A DNA stretch of 64,000 nt from Spirosoma agri (GCF_010747415.1 NZ_JAAGNZ010000001.1:2480001-2544000), one strand, 5' to 3'; positions 1-9,548 are shown, numbered from the stretch's first letter. The notes: generated from the letters alone by a model not told the origin. A program made the numbers and translations.

Positions 1-1333
1 CAATGGCTGGCACGTTGGCCCGCGCGTAGGGAAGGTGATCGCTCCGGAAATACCAGCCTTCCGGATGTTCAGGTTTGTCCCACAGCGTATCCAGTTTGAA
101 ATGAGCGTCGGACTGATTGACCGCCAGAGCGGCATTGACCAGATCGGTCGAGTTCCGGTGTGGTGGCTGCTGCCCCAGAATAGCCGCACTATCGGGCGCG
201 TTACGACCAATCATCTCGGCGTTTAGCACTGCTACGATTGAGCCCTTGGGCACGGTTGGATGCTCCACATAATAGCGTGATCCGAGCAGCCCCCGTTCTT
301 CGGCGCCGTGAAACACGATCAACGCCGACCGTTTCCCTGGTTGTTTGGCAAAGGCGCGGCCAATGGCCATGGTAGCTACGCACCCACTGGCGTTATCGTC
401 GGCACCGTTCCAGATCGAATCACCCGCTACCGCCCGACGTACGCCATCGTGGTCCTGGTGAGTGCTGAACAGCACATACTCATCTTTGAGCTTGGGATCG
501 GTGCCCGGCACTTTGGCAACAATATTAACCGACGGGTAATTGAAACTCTCGACGTTAACGACGTTTGTAAACTGCTGATTCGGCTGTTTGATCCAGTCCA
601 GCGCACTGGCCGGAAGCCATACGGTGGGAGCCTGTGAGAAAACGCGGGTATTCGGTCCGCCCGGCAGATCATAGCGGCCACGCTCAAGGCCCGTTGTCCA
701 GCGATCGAAATAGAACTGTGCCTCTTTATCGGAAACCCAGATCACGGCCAACGCACCAGCTTTAACCAGTTCTGCCGCCCGGCGGTTCATCGTACCGAAC
801 AAAAACCGGCGATAGCTCAACTCTGCCGGGGCCGAGCCCGAAAACTCGATGGCTACCGCTTTTCCTTTTACGTCTACGTTAGCCATTTCTGCGGGCGACC
901 CTTTGCCGACGAACACCAGTGGCGCATCGACCGACGCAATGGCGGGAGCCAGAATGAACGCATCCTGACCGTGGACGAGCTGGTGCGAGCCGATGGTCAA
1001 CCGGCTGGTTTCGGTTATGCGCGTGCGCTGAATGTGGAAGAACTGAAAAAACGTACCGTCGTCGCCTGCGGGTTGTAGCCCCATTGCCCGAAGCTGATCG
1101 GCGATCCAGACGGATGCTTTCAACTCATCGAGTGAGCCCCCTTCACGACCCCGAAAATGATCGCCCGCCAGTGCAAAAAGATCGCGTTTTATGTCGCTTT
1201 CGTTGATGGCCGACACCGCATTGGTGGATTTAGCCTTTGACTGAGCATACCCAATCGTAGGTGATGCGAGTACAAACAAGGTTGCGACACTGGCCATAAC
1301 CCGTTGAATCTGCCTGAAATTCAGATAAATCAT
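1..1333 (-). CDS. M28 family zinc metallopeptidase, secreted (3' end missing)
   Basis: The reading frame starts at the ATG at 1331-1333 and runs off the left edge, giving 444 residues without a stop. A hydrophobic signal peptide occupies about residues 1-30, ending in a YAQS-type cleavage region, so the enzyme is probably periplasmic or secreted. A protease-associated-like region precedes the catalytic domain. Catalytic motifs of the M28 aminopeptidase family are visible: THQDHDG (about residue 288), NGADDNASG (about 310), HGAEERG (about 340) and SDH (about 429); these supply the two-zinc ligands and the general-base glutamate. Family knowledge suggests release of N-terminal amino acids from peptides; the substrate cannot be read from sequence. 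A TAnnTTTG box (1366-1373, minus strand) lies just upstream, abutting the repeat element. The missing C-terminus is only an effect of the window edge. Confidence 0.93.
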   Translation of the reverse strand, partial: MIYLNFRQIQRVMASVATLFVLASPTIGYAQSKAKSTNAVSAINESDIKRDLFALAGDHFRGREGGSLDELKASVWIADQLRAMGLQPAGDDGTFFQFFHIQRTRITETSRLTIGSHQLVHGQDAFILAPAIASVDAPLVFVGKGSPAEMANVDVKGKAVAIEFSGSAPAELSYRRFLFGTMNRRAAELVKAGALAVIWVSDKEAQFYFDRWTTGLERGRYDLPGGPNTRVFSQAPTVWLPASALDWIKQPNQQFTNVVNVESFNYPSVNIVAKVPGTDPKLKDEYVLFSTHQDHDGVRRAVAGDSIWNGADDNASGCVATMAIGRAFAKQPGKRSALIVFHGAEERGLLGSRYYVEHPTVPKGSIVAVLNAEMIGRNAPDSAAILGQQPPHRNSTDLVNAALAVNQSDAHFKLDTLWDKPEHPEGWYFRSDHLPYARANVPAI

Positions 1334-1365
1334 TGTTTCGTTATACGTTGATGATTGGGTGAAAA

Positions 1366-1373
1366 CAAATTTA
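1366..1373 (-). promoter_or_regulatory. Bacteroidota -7 box for the M28 peptidase gene
   Basis: On the minus strand this reads TAAATTTG, matching the TAnnTTTG consensus used by the housekeeping sigma factor of Bacteroidota. It lies 33 bases before the ATG. The expected -33 element would fall inside the adjacent repeat element and I see no good match there, so the call rests on the -7 box and its position. Confidence 0.4.
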
Positions 1374-1374
1374 C

Positions 1375-1508
1375 GTAGAGACGCAATACCTTGCGTCTCC
1401 TGTGCGTCAGCAATTCGCAAGAATCGTTTGGTTGGAACCGATTGTAATATGTAAAAACCATCCGTGTGTAGAGACCGGACCGGCAAGGTATTACGTTTCT
1501 ACACACGG
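1375..1508. repeat. Dispersed GTAGAGAC element, copy 1 (degenerate)
   Basis: This intergenic stretch begins with GTAGAGACGCAA followed closely by its partner TTGCGTCTC, then GCGTCAGCAATT (1404-1415), which also occurs in copy 3. A second part (about 1463-1508) starts TGTAGAGACCGG and ends CTACACA, forming another inverted repeat. The same words recur at 39077-39242 and 49302-49439. It sits between divergent genes (M28 peptidase and beta-lactamase-like). It encodes nothing visible. It looks like a decayed or composite copy of a REP- or MITE-like element. Confidence 0.7.
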
Positions 1509-1528
1509 AAATCGCTATCTTGGTTGCT

Positions 1529-3091
1529 ATGAAGCAGCTCTTCCTCGTTTTGTTCCTGTTTGTTGGTCGTTTATCCGAACAATCTCTTTCGGCCCAGTCC
1601 ACAAAAGTGGCACCTGATTCTGTCGCTCGCTTCGACGGGTACGTTCAACAAGCCGTGCGTGACTGGAAAGTGCCGGGGCTTACGGTGACGGTGGTTAAAG
1701 ACGGTCGGGTCGTGTTCAAAAAGGGATATGGTGTTCGCGAAGTGGGGACTGCACCAAGCGAACCGGTCAATACGCAGACGCTTTTCGCTATGGCATCGAC
1801 CACGAAAGCGATGACAGCGGCTTGCCTGGGTATGCTCGTCGATGAGGGCAAGCTCAACTGGGACGATCCGGTAACAGAATACCTGCCCGATTTTCAACTA
1901 TATGATCCGGCGGTCACCCGTGAGTTGCGGGTACGTGACTTGCTGATTCACAATACGGGTGTCGGTAATACCGATTTTCTGTGGGCTGGCATGCAGATTC
2001 CATCTGACGAAATTCTTCACCGGTTGCGGCTCATAAAACCCGTTTACTCGTTTCGGTCGAGTTTTATCTACCAGAATATTATGTATCTGGCCGCCGGGAA
2101 GGTGATCGCAAGTGTGAGTGGAATGCCGTGGGAAACATTCATCCGCAAACGCATTTTTGAGCCATTGAACATGCGCCGGACGCAGGCTCTGTTTCGGGAG
2201 GTGACTGATGCTAACCGGGCCAAACCGCACCTTGAACTGAACGATACGGTTCGCCTGGTCAACAGCCGGCTTGAAGAAGGATTAGTCGATGCCATAGGGC
2301 CCGCCGGGTCGGTGTGGACATGCTCCGACGACGTAGCCAACTGGATGCAATGCATGCTCGACAGTGGCCGTTTTGCCGGAAAAACGCTGCTCAAGCCAGC
2401 CACGTGGGCAGAGCTGTTCAAGCCACAGACATTCGTTACGGACAGCCAGTTTTACCCGACCCAACAACTGACGAAACCGGTCTGGAAAACCTACGGCTTG
2501 GGCTGGTTTCAGCAGGATTATCGAGGACACCGGATCAATTTTCATACGGGAAGTCTCACTGGTATGACTGCCATACACGGACAGCTCCCCGACCAGAAAC
2601 TGGCTGTCTATGTCCAGGCCAATCTGGATCATGCCGAACTGCGCCACGCGATCATGCTCCGGGCTTTCGACGAATTTGGGCTGGGGTCGCCCCGCGATTG
2701 GAGTGCCGAATTCCTTAAACTGTACGGCGGTATCAAACAAAAAGAGCAACTGGCCGGACGCAGAGCCGACAGCATGCGGGTGCTGCATACAAAACCATCG
2801 TTACCACTAACAGCCTATGTAGGCACTTACACCAGTCCGCTTTACGGACAGACCGAGGTGACAATCCGACAGACTACCCTGTACGTGTCATTCAATAAAG
2901 TAATGACGGGTAAGCTCGACCACTGGCATTTCGATACGTTTCGCCTAACGTATGATCAATTCTGGAATGGTACTGACCCGGTAAGCTTTACGGTAGATAC
3001 GCAGGGTAAGGTAGACAAACTGCTCTGGAACGGGGCTGAGCTGGAAAAGGTGTCGGATGCATCGGGGAAATCCGTTGTGGGGGGAAAGTAG
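1529..3091 (+). CDS. Serine beta-lactamase-like hydrolase (class C / esterase family)
   Basis: A 520-residue protein with an N-terminal signal peptide, followed by a beta-lactamase/transpeptidase-like fold (Pfam Beta-lactamase type). The nucleophile motif STTK is at about residues 90-93, the YQN motif at 180-182, and an HTGSLTG stretch fits the third active-site motif. The last 100 or so residues resemble the DUF3471-type beta-rich tail common in Bacteroidota homologues. Such proteins are usually peptidases, esterases or penicillin-binding-like proteins acting in the periplasm; resistance to beta-lactams cannot be assumed. I chose the ATG at 1529 because the hydrophobic signal begins there; an in-frame GTG nine bases earlier adds nothing. 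It is transcribed away from the M28 gene, with the repeat element between them, and no gene follows closely. Confidence 0.9.
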   Translation: MKQLFLVLFLFVGRLSEQSLSAQSTKVAPDSVARFDGYVQQAVRDWKVPGLTVTVVKDGRVVFKKGYGVREVGTAPSEPVNTQTLFAMASTTKAMTAACLGMLVDEGKLNWDDPVTEYLPDFQLYDPAVTRELRVRDLLIHNTGVGNTDFLWAGMQIPSDEILHRLRLIKPVYSFRSSFIYQNIMYLAAGKVIASVSGMPWETFIRKRIFEPLNMRRTQALFREVTDANRAKPHLELNDTVRLVNSRLEEGLVDAIGPAGSVWTCSDDVANWMQCMLDSGRFAGKTLLKPATWAELFKPQTFVTDSQFYPTQQLTKPVWKTYGLGWFQQDYRGHRINFHTGSLTGMTAIHGQLPDQKLAVYVQANLDHAELRHAIMLRAFDEFGLGSPRDWSAEFLKLYGGIKQKEQLAGRRADSMRVLHTKPSLPLTAYVGTYTSPLYGQTEVTIRQTTLYVSFNKVMTGKLDHWHFDTFRLTYDQFWNGTDPVSFTVDTQGKVDKLLWNGAELEKVSDASGKSVVGGK

Positions 3092-3213
3092 TTAGTTCGC
3101 CGTATACCAGAACCGCAGCTGCAAACTACACCGCTGACGGGTCCGGAAAGGTGGCTAGTAGCGATCAGGCGAATTGACCAGGCACGTATATCGGTTTAAT
3201 CTCGTTCCTTTTG

Positions 3214-3221
3214 TATATTTG
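3214..3221 (+). promoter_or_regulatory. -7 box upstream of the gluconate-dehydrogenase-like operon
   Basis: TATATTTG matches TAnnTTTG exactly, 32 bases before the GTG start at 3254. A clear -33 TTTG at 19-21 bases upstream is not evident. Position and consensus support it as the promoter of the two-gene operon that follows. Confidence 0.5.
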
Positions 3222-3253
3222 ATGGAGTAAATTGAACTGAATACGAACCTGCT

Positions 3254-3796
3254 GTGGAAAGACGTAGTGCGCTTAAATCGATGGCTATGGCGGCTGGTGG
3301 TCTCATCAGCCTACCTGCCTGGGCCAGTAACTGGACTGCCGAAACAGTCGGGTTGACTCATAACTATCTCTCGTCCAGCCAGGACGAACTGCTCGCCAAT
3401 ATTGCCGAAACCATTATTCCGGCGACCGACACGCCGAGCGCGAAGGAGCTGAAGGTGCATCAACTGATCCAGAAAATTGTCGCGGATTGCTACGATAAAC
3501 CCGCACAGGAACTGTTTCGCAATGGACTCGATGCCGTAGACGCGCAAGCGCAGAAAACCTTTGGCAAACCATTTCGTGAAGGGGATGTTGCCCAGCGTAC
3601 GGCCCTACTGACGCAGTTTTCGCAGTCAGCGGAGCCAGCTCAGAAGGAGTTCTATTCGCTGGTAAAAGGGCTTACCATTCGGGGGTATCTAAACTCTGAA
3701 TACGTCATGACCAATCTGACGCATTACCAGATGGTTCCCGGTTACTATCATGGCTGCGTGCCCGTTGTTGCCAAAGCCGTTTCTCCAACTAAATAA
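3254..3796 (+). CDS. Gluconate 2-dehydrogenase subunit 3 family protein
   Basis: A 180-residue protein with a twin-arginine-like N-terminus (ERRSALKSMAMAAGG), implying export in a folded state. The remainder resembles the gluconate 2-dehydrogenase subunit 3 family (small gamma-type subunit), including the ETIIPATDTPSAKELKV region. In known systems this subunit accompanies a GMC-type flavoprotein and helps its export to the periplasm. The next gene is exactly such a GMC oxidoreductase, 81 bases downstream on the same strand, so the two probably form one complex. The start codon is GTG; no upstream ATG in frame offers a better start. No cytochrome c subunit is seen nearby, so the electron acceptor is unknown. 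Confidence 0.85.
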   Translation: MERRSALKSMAMAAGGLISLPAWASNWTAETVGLTHNYLSSSQDELLANIAETIIPATDTPSAKELKVHQLIQKIVADCYDKPAQELFRNGLDAVDAQAQKTFGKPFREGDVAQRTALLTQFSQSAEPAQKEFYSLVKGLTIRGYLNSEYVMTNLTHYQMVPGYYHGCVPVVAKAVSPTK

Positions 3797-3877
3797 CGGG
3801 GTCCGGGACGTTAGCCAGCGGACGTGCGAATCGTCAATGGCCAGCGTTCAACAGTCCCTTTCGATTATCCTTTCAAT

Positions 3878-5590
3878 ATGGCAAATCTGAATATTGACGC
3901 CAACGCACAAAATACCTACGATGCGATCGTAATCGGTTCCGGTATCAGTGGCGGCTGGGCAGCTAAAGAATTAACCGGTAAAGGCTTACGCACGCTCGTT
4001 CTGGAACGGGGTCGCGATGTCCGGCACGTGACGGATTACCCAACGACAATGATGCAGCCCTGGGAGTTTGATCACCGGGGACAGCTCACCAAAGAAGTCA
4101 AAGATGCTAACCCGATTATCAGTAAGTGCTACGCTTTTTACGAAGGGTCACAGCAGTTTTTCGTGAAAGACGCCGAGCATCCGTACATCCAGGAAAAACC
4201 GTTTGACTGGATACGGGGGTATCAAGTTGGTGGTAAATCGCTGATGTGGGCGCGGCAGACGCAACGGTGGAGCGACTTCGATTTTACCGGTCCCGCCCGT
4301 GATGGATTCGCTGTTGACTGGCCGATCCGGTATGCTGATCTGGCTCCCTGGTATAGCTACGTGGAGCGGTTTGCCGGTATTACGGGCAACAAAGATGGTC
4401 TGGATACGCTGCCCGATGGTGAGTTTTTGCCTCCGCACGAATGGAACTGCGTGGAGAAACACTTTCAGAAACAGGTAGCCAGTAAATATAAAGATCGGCA
4501 TGTGATTATGGGCCGGGCGGCTCACATTACCAAGCCACAACCGGTTCACCTCCAGCAGGGTCGGGGCCAATGCCAGCACCGGACTATTTGTGAGCGGGGG
4601 TGTCCATACGGGGGTTATTTCAGCAGCAATTCCTCGACAATTCCCTGGGCGGCTAAAACGGGCAAAATGACCCTGCGTCCTGATTCGGTCGTGCACTCGA
4701 TCATCTACGACGAGAAACTGGGTCGGGCAACGGGCGTTCGAATCATCGATGCGAACACGAAGCAAATGAAAGAATACTACGCCCGCATCATCTTCCTGAA
4801 CGCGGCTGCGCTGAATTCAAATCTGGTCTTGTTAAACTCGACCTCGAATCGTTTTCCAAACGGATTGGGTAACGATAGTGGCGTGTTGGGTAAATATGTT
4901 GCCTTCCACAATTACCGGGCGGGTATTTCAGCCCAGTACGATGGTAACCTTGACTCGACCACGGACGGTCGCCGTCCGAACAGTCCCTATATTCCCCGTT
5001 TCCGGAACGTACACAAGCAGGAAACGGATTTTCTGCGGGGCTATGCCGCTGGTTTCTCGGCCGGTCGCTCGTCGCGTTCCAATCAGGAGGGCATTGGGGC
5101 CGATCTGAAGCAGAACTTGTTGAATCCGGAGTTAGGCGGCTGGTATGTTGGTTCGCACATGATGGGCGAGACCATTCCAAAAGAAACGAACTACGTTGCC
5201 CTCGATAAAGCGCAGAAAGATCCGTTTGGCATTCCGCAGTTGAAAATCTCGATTGCTTACGATGACAACGATGAAAAAATGATCAAAGATTATCAGGAGC
5301 AAATGACCGAGATGTTCACCGCGGCCGGGTTCACTAACATCCGCGTGCGTGATGACCACCGGAATCCAGGTCTGGATATCCACGAAATGGGTGGCGTTCG
5401 AATGGGCAAAGATTCGAAAACGTCGATGCTCAACAAGTGGAACCAGCTCCATGCCGTCAAAAACGTGTTCGTAACCGACGGGTCAAGTATGACCTCAACA
5501 TCGACCCAAAACCCATCACTCACCTACATGGCCATGAGCGCCCGTTCGGTCGATTACGCCGTAAAAGCGATGAAGAAGGGTTTGGTATAA
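3878..5590 (+). CDS. GMC family oxidoreductase (FAD-dependent)
   Basis: A 570-residue flavoprotein. The FAD-binding Rossmann motif GSGISGGWAAKEL is near the N-terminus, followed by LERGRD. The C-terminal GMC region contains DIHEMGGVRMG and the STQNPSLTYMAMSARS stretch that normally carries the active-site residues. It matches the gluconate 2-dehydrogenase flavoprotein/choline dehydrogenase-like group, oxidising a sugar or alcohol. A CxxC-like cysteine stretch (about residues 225-240) is also seen. The ATG at 3878 is preferred over an in-frame GTG at 3824, because homologues start close to the FAD motif. No signal peptide of its own is visible, so it probably travels to the periplasm with the Tat-like partner encoded just upstream. 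An intrinsic terminator follows. Confidence 0.92.
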   Translation: MANLNIDANAQNTYDAIVIGSGISGGWAAKELTGKGLRTLVLERGRDVRHVTDYPTTMMQPWEFDHRGQLTKEVKDANPIISKCYAFYEGSQQFFVKDAEHPYIQEKPFDWIRGYQVGGKSLMWARQTQRWSDFDFTGPARDGFAVDWPIRYADLAPWYSYVERFAGITGNKDGLDTLPDGEFLPPHEWNCVEKHFQKQVASKYKDRHVIMGRAAHITKPQPVHLQQGRGQCQHRTICERGCPYGGYFSSNSSTIPWAAKTGKMTLRPDSVVHSIIYDEKLGRATGVRIIDANTKQMKEYYARIIFLNAAALNSNLVLLNSTSNRFPNGLGNDSGVLGKYVAFHNYRAGISAQYDGNLDSTTDGRRPNSPYIPRFRNVHKQETDFLRGYAAGFSAGRSSRSNQEGIGADLKQNLLNPELGGWYVGSHMMGETIPKETNYVALDKAQKDPFGIPQLKISIAYDDNDEKMIKDYQEQMTEMFTAAGFTNIRVRDDHRNPGLDIHEMGGVRMGKDSKTSMLNKWNQLHAVKNVFVTDGSSMTSTSTQNPSLTYMAMSARSVDYAVKAMKKGLV

Positions 5591-5615
5591 GTGACTTAGT
5601 TTTTTAATGGTAAAG

Positions 5616-5644
5616 AAGCCGTTCACGAGAGTGAGCGGCTTTTT
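5616..5644 (+). terminator. Intrinsic terminator after the GMC gene
   Basis: Arms aagccgttcac (5616-5626) and gtgagcggctt (5631-5641) pair with one G-T wobble around a GAGA loop and are followed by a T run. It ends the oxidoreductase operon, 25 bases after its stop. Confidence 0.8.
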
Positions 5645-5722
5645 GCTGTTACTACAAAGTGATTATGCCTGTAAGCATATTGGCCAAGTCAAGTGGGATC
5701 TTGGCCCAGCTGTGGCTACAAA

Positions 5723-7255
5723 TCAGAATTGGAAATAGATAAACTGATTGGAGGAGAAGACACCGAACAGATAGGTCACGAACGTGATCAGGACAAAAAT
5801 TACCCCGAACCGGACGGTATTTCGCGTTGGAATGTAGAGGTAGAAATATTCTTTGACCAGCAGAAAGACAATCAGAAACAGACTGAACCACATCTCAGTG
5901 GCGTTCATCGGGCTATCGATGTGATCGCTGGGGGAGAGCGTGGCAATTCGTTGCAGAATCAGGAACGCATCACCCACACTTCTGGCCCGGAAGAACACCC
6001 ACGTCAGCATGATCAGCACAAAGGTGGTCAGCACATTAAACACAATCCGCACCGGCGACCGGTTTGCCTGGGGTTCGCTGGCGGGTGAGGTTACCTGTCG
6101 GGGTGGAGTCGAGCTGAATCCCAGGCGGGCCAGTAGCTTATCACGCAGCACGGCCAGCACCTGATAAAATCCATTCAGACCACCCCAGATGACATACGTC
6201 CAGTTGGGGCCGTGCCAGAGACCACTAGCCAGGAAAACAATCAGCATGTTAACGTATTGCCGGAACTCACCCTTGCGGTTTCCACCGAGCGGAATGTACA
6301 GATAATCCCGGAACCAGGTCGACAGGGAGATGTGCCAGCGACGCCAGAACTCCGAGACGGATTGCGCAATGTAGGGTGTTCGGAAATTTTCCATCAGATC
6401 GAATCCCATTACCCGCGCGGCCCCGATGGCAATGTCGGAGTAGCCCGAAAAGTCACAGTAGATCTGAATCGTATAAAAGAACGTAGCTGCCAGCAACGTG
6501 AGACCATTGTGTTCAGCCGGATTGCCATACGCGTGATCGACGAGCATCGCCAGCCGGTCGGCAATGACCAGTTTCTTGAACAGGCCGAACGCCATTTGCA
6601 TCAGCCCGGCCTTTACGTTCTCGGCATCATAAGGAAACTGTTTGTGAAACTGCCATAGTACGTTTTGCGGACGTTCGATCGGTCCAGCTACCAACTGTGG
6701 GTAGAACATCACGTAAAGCGCATAGATGCCGAAATGCCGTTCTGCCTTTTGATTACCCCGATACACTTCGATCGTGTAGCTCATGGCCTGAAACGTATGG
6801 AAGGACAAGCCAACGGGCAGAATACTCATGTTGTCTTTAAACGACGAAATGCCATTTTCGCCGAACAAATGCAACACCTTCACGAAGACCCGATTGCCGA
6901 TCGAAAAGACGCCGTTGGCAATGGCGGGCATATGCAGATGCTCAAAGAGCAGCGATAAATTCTCCGTAAAAAAACCAAGGTATTTAAAAAAAGCAAGAAT
7001 GCCGACATTCGTTACCAACGACACAATGAGCAGCCATTTTCGGGTTTGACCCCGTGTTTTTTCGATCCAGATACCGGCAATATAGTCGATTACGATGGTC
7101 AGCAGCAGAATAACAATATACGCTGGCCGGAACACCATGTAGAAGTAGCAACTGGCTACCAGCAACAGGATCCAGCGCCCCTGCCACTTTAAGCTGAAGT
7201 AGCTAAGCGTAACGACAATAAAAAACAGTAAAAACTGGAGCGAGTTAAACAGCAT
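5723..7255 (-). CDS. MBOAT family O-acyltransferase (AlgI-like)
   Basis: A 510-residue polytopic membrane protein of the membrane-bound O-acyltransferase family. Typical AlgI-type features are present: the YFSLKWQGRWILLLVASCYF N-terminal helices, DFSGYSDIAIGAARVMG, EFWRRWHISLSTWFRDYLYIPLGGNRKG, and the LWHGPNWTYVIWGGLNG segment with the catalytic histidine. Such enzymes acetylate or acylate exopolysaccharides, peptidoglycan or lipid-linked glycans at the membrane. The start at 7255 is chosen because homologues begin MLFNS and it overlaps the upstream gene end by 11 bases, which indicates translational coupling. It is the last gene of a minus-strand run of glycosyltransferase-like membrane proteins, so the acceptor is probably a surface glycan. 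No separate AlgJ/AlgX-like partner is visible here. Confidence 0.93.
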   Translation of the reverse strand: MLFNSLQFLLFFIVVTLSYFSLKWQGRWILLLVASCYFYMVFRPAYIVILLLTIVIDYIAGIWIEKTRGQTRKWLLIVSLVTNVGILAFFKYLGFFTENLSLLFEHLHMPAIANGVFSIGNRVFVKVLHLFGENGISSFKDNMSILPVGLSFHTFQAMSYTIEVYRGNQKAERHFGIYALYVMFYPQLVAGPIERPQNVLWQFHKQFPYDAENVKAGLMQMAFGLFKKLVIADRLAMLVDHAYGNPAEHNGLTLLAATFFYTIQIYCDFSGYSDIAIGAARVMGFDLMENFRTPYIAQSVSEFWRRWHISLSTWFRDYLYIPLGGNRKGEFRQYVNMLIVFLASGLWHGPNWTYVIWGGLNGFYQVLAVLRDKLLARLGFSSTPPRQVTSPASEPQANRSPVRIVFNVLTTFVLIMLTWVFFRARSVGDAFLILQRIATLSPSDHIDSPMNATEMWFSLFLIVFLLVKEYFYLYIPTRNTVRFGVIFVLITFVTYLFGVFSSNQFIYFQF

Positions 7256-8540
7256 AGGATTCTGCCTGCACAACCGGCTTGGGTCGGCGCAGTGCGTTCA
7301 TGGCCTGAATGGCGTAATAGATAAATCCAATCAATATCAGAATTTCAATACTGTATTCCAGCGCAGCCGTGGGCGTACCAAGGGCGGACAGCCGATCGTA
7401 ATAGGGCTCCCCGAGTCGCCACCACAACGACGGATGAATAGCCGCCAGAATGGTAAAGCCAATCAGCGCAACACAAAATCCTGTCCGCCGGAAATCAAGC
7501 AGGGTAAAGACCAGCGGGAGCATGAACAGGTAAGCGTAGTTGCTGATGGCGTTTTGCTGTACCACGCTCATGACACTGTAGGTCAGGATGTAAAGAAATG
7601 GTAAATAGTCCTGATAACGCCAGTTGCTACGCGTCGTATGAATGCGCCAGACACCGGCTAACATAACCAGCATCGTGACCAATAATCCGCCCCATTTCCA
7701 GACATTCACTGCCGAGCGCATCCCATCGGTCAGGAACGGATTAAGAATTGACCGCCAGTTGGGGGCTTTCAGATAGTCGCCCTCATGCGATTGCTGCTCG
7801 ATGAATAACGGAAAGCCAGCTTTCCAATACACGAAAAGTATGACGGGGATACCCACCGCCAAGAGTCCGGTCGTAAACCAGACAGCGAACCGCACGTTCC
7901 GCAAGCTCAGGAGCCAGATGGGAATAAGCAGTAAGATGAATACCGCTTTTGTCGCTACCATGCCCAGACCCAACACCAGCCCAGCCGCAAAGGGCCGCGA
8001 ATTCATTAACGGAATAGCCAGTAAGACGAACAACCAAAGAATAACATCTTCCTGTCCGCTAAAAACGCACATCACAAAGGGTAATGGCAAGGCGTAATAG
8101 AATACTCCCCGGAACAGTCGTTCGCCCAGTGATTCTTGCGTCTGGTAGTACCTAAACGTTAACCGGACGGCGAGCCCTTCAACGACCATCATGGCCAGCA
8201 CGACCATGCGCATATCGCTCCACAAACTCAGAAAGGGTGCGATCCAATAGCCAAACAGGGGTGAGTAGCAGCTGTATACGTCGCGGTAGGGGACGCCACC
8301 TTCCAACGCCGACATGCCGATTGGAAAGTAGAACGTGGCTACATCGGACTGAGGCCGGTAGTCAAGTACGACGTAGGTAATCAGAAAAGGAACCAGTCGA
8401 AATACAAGCCAGCAAACGTCGAGAGCCCACGTTCCAGTGCGTTGCAACGTACTGGTAATCGTGGATCGCTGCCAGAGTATCCCGAGCAAAAAGAGCCCCA
8501 GGGCAACGGAAACCGCCGTTTTGATATAGACAATACTCAT
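7245..8540 (-). CDS. Polytopic membrane protein, GT-C glycosyltransferase-like
   Basis: A 431-residue protein with about ten predicted transmembrane segments. An extracytoplasmic loop near residues 60-95 contains DYRPQSDVATFYFP and YRDVYSCYSPLFGYW, reminiscent of the acidic first loop of DUF2029/GT87-type polyprenyl-phosphate-dependent mannosyltransferases. The family assignment is an inference from fold pattern. It overlaps the MBOAT gene by 11 bases and follows the GT2 gene by 15 bases, so the three are co-transcribed. A plausible role is transfer of a sugar from a lipid-phosphate donor to a glycan or lipid at the periplasmic face. Confidence 0.75.
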   Translation of the reverse strand: MSIVYIKTAVSVALGLFLLGILWQRSTITSTLQRTGTWALDVCWLVFRLVPFLITYVVLDYRPQSDVATFYFPIGMSALEGGVPYRDVYSCYSPLFGYWIAPFLSLWSDMRMVVLAMMVVEGLAVRLTFRYYQTQESLGERLFRGVFYYALPLPFVMCVFSGQEDVILWLFVLLAIPLMNSRPFAAGLVLGLGMVATKAVFILLLIPIWLLSLRNVRFAVWFTTGLLAVGIPVILFVYWKAGFPLFIEQQSHEGDYLKAPNWRSILNPFLTDGMRSAVNVWKWGGLLVTMLVMLAGVWRIHTTRSNWRYQDYLPFLYILTYSVMSVVQQNAISNYAYLFMLPLVFTLLDFRRTGFCVALIGFTILAAIHPSLWWRLGEPYYDRLSALGTPTAALEYSIEILILIGFIYYAIQAMNALRRPKPVVQAESYAV

Positions 8541-8555
8541 AACCTTTGTGAACGA

Positions 8556-9548
8556 TCAGTAAACGCGCTCGACCCGTTCGACAAAATCGTTGAACTGCCG
8601 GGCGGGGATGAACTGCGGCTGTATCCGATACGAAAGAACGATGAATACCAGCAGCAGTGAAATCAGGAAAGCCTGTAAAATAACGATCAGGAACGAGAAG
8701 ATCAGGTAACTCGTCCAGCCGGGTATGGATGTATTGGTGAAAAATTTCAGGTACAGCAAAATACTGATGCCAACGATGGAAGCCGCGACCATCATAACGC
8801 AAAACAGGGCCAGCCGTACGGCGGTTGTGTCGATGAGGACAGATACCGCACTTAACCCATGCAGCACCAGCGAGACAAAATTCATCTTCGATTCACCGGC
8901 CAGCCGACGCCCCCGCTCCAGCGGTACCGCCGTGTAGGGCAACCGGGATCGGATGACACCGCCTGGATAATTGTTCCAGATTTCGGATACGTGAGCGAGC
9001 TTTCGCAACTGACTGGCCGGTATCAGACTGAAATTGCCGAAGGTAATAACCTTGCCCGTCAGCAGCTGAAACACCGATTTGTAGATGGTATAAAACACCC
9101 GGAAGGTCAGGCTTTCGTGGCGCTTGGCGCGATGGGCGAAAACAACGTGTCCCGGTTTGTCGAGCCCACGTTGAACCAAATGGACGATATCTTCGGGCCG
9201 ATCTTCCCCGTCTGAATCCATTACGATGGTAGGATATTGATCGGTCTGATCGGCCAGATAGGCCAGTCCCAAGGCGATGGCTTTCTGATGACCAACATTC
9301 CGGAACAGGCGCAGTATGGACAACGATTTTCCGATTCCTGCGGGCAGGGTCTCGTAGTTTATGGCCGAGCAATCATCAACGATCAAAAACGCCAACCGGT
9401 TGCGTAGGGGTTCATCGACAACTGACCGAATGCGTTCCAGAAGAAGACCTACTGCCAGCCAGTCATTGAAAAGCGGGATAACGACATTGATTCGGTCAGG
9501 CAGTGAATGGGTAGTATTGTCCAACGTAGTGGGTGGTTTGAACGGCAA
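8556..9548 (-). CDS. Family 2 glycosyltransferase with C-terminal membrane helices (DPM1/GtrB-like)
   Basis: A 330-residue protein with an N-terminal GT-A domain beginning INVVIPLFNDW. The nucleotide-sugar and metal motif VMDSDGEDRPEDI lies at about residue 115. Two strong transmembrane segments lie in the C-terminal third (about 230-255 and 268-300). This layout matches polyprenyl-phosphate mannose/glucose synthases (DPM1, GtrB, ArnC), which load a sugar onto undecaprenyl phosphate for use by GT-C enzymes. The neighbouring polytopic proteins would be the natural consumers of that donor. Sugar identity is unknown. It is in an operon with the downstream membrane genes. Confidence 0.9.
   Translation of the reverse strand: MPFKPPTTLDNTTHSLPDRINVVIPLFNDWLAVGLLLERIRSVVDEPLRNRLAFLIVDDCSAINYETLPAGIGKSLSILRLFRNVGHQKAIALGLAYLADQTDQYPTIVMDSDGEDRPEDIVHLVQRGLDKPGHVVFAHRAKRHESLTFRVFYTIYKSVFQLLTGKVITFGNFSLIPASQLRKLAHVSEIWNNYPGGVIRSRLPYTAVPLERGRRLAGESKMNFVSLVLHGLSAVSVLIDTTAVRLALFCVMMVAASIVGISILLYLKFFTNTSIPGWTSYLIFSFLIVILQAFLISLLLVFIVLSYRIQPQFIPARQFNDFVERVERVY

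Noticed and set aside
1..1333. Suspicion that the first gene is a pseudogene
   Set aside because: Translation of the minus strand from 1333 stays open to the edge with all catalytic motifs; it is only cut by the window.
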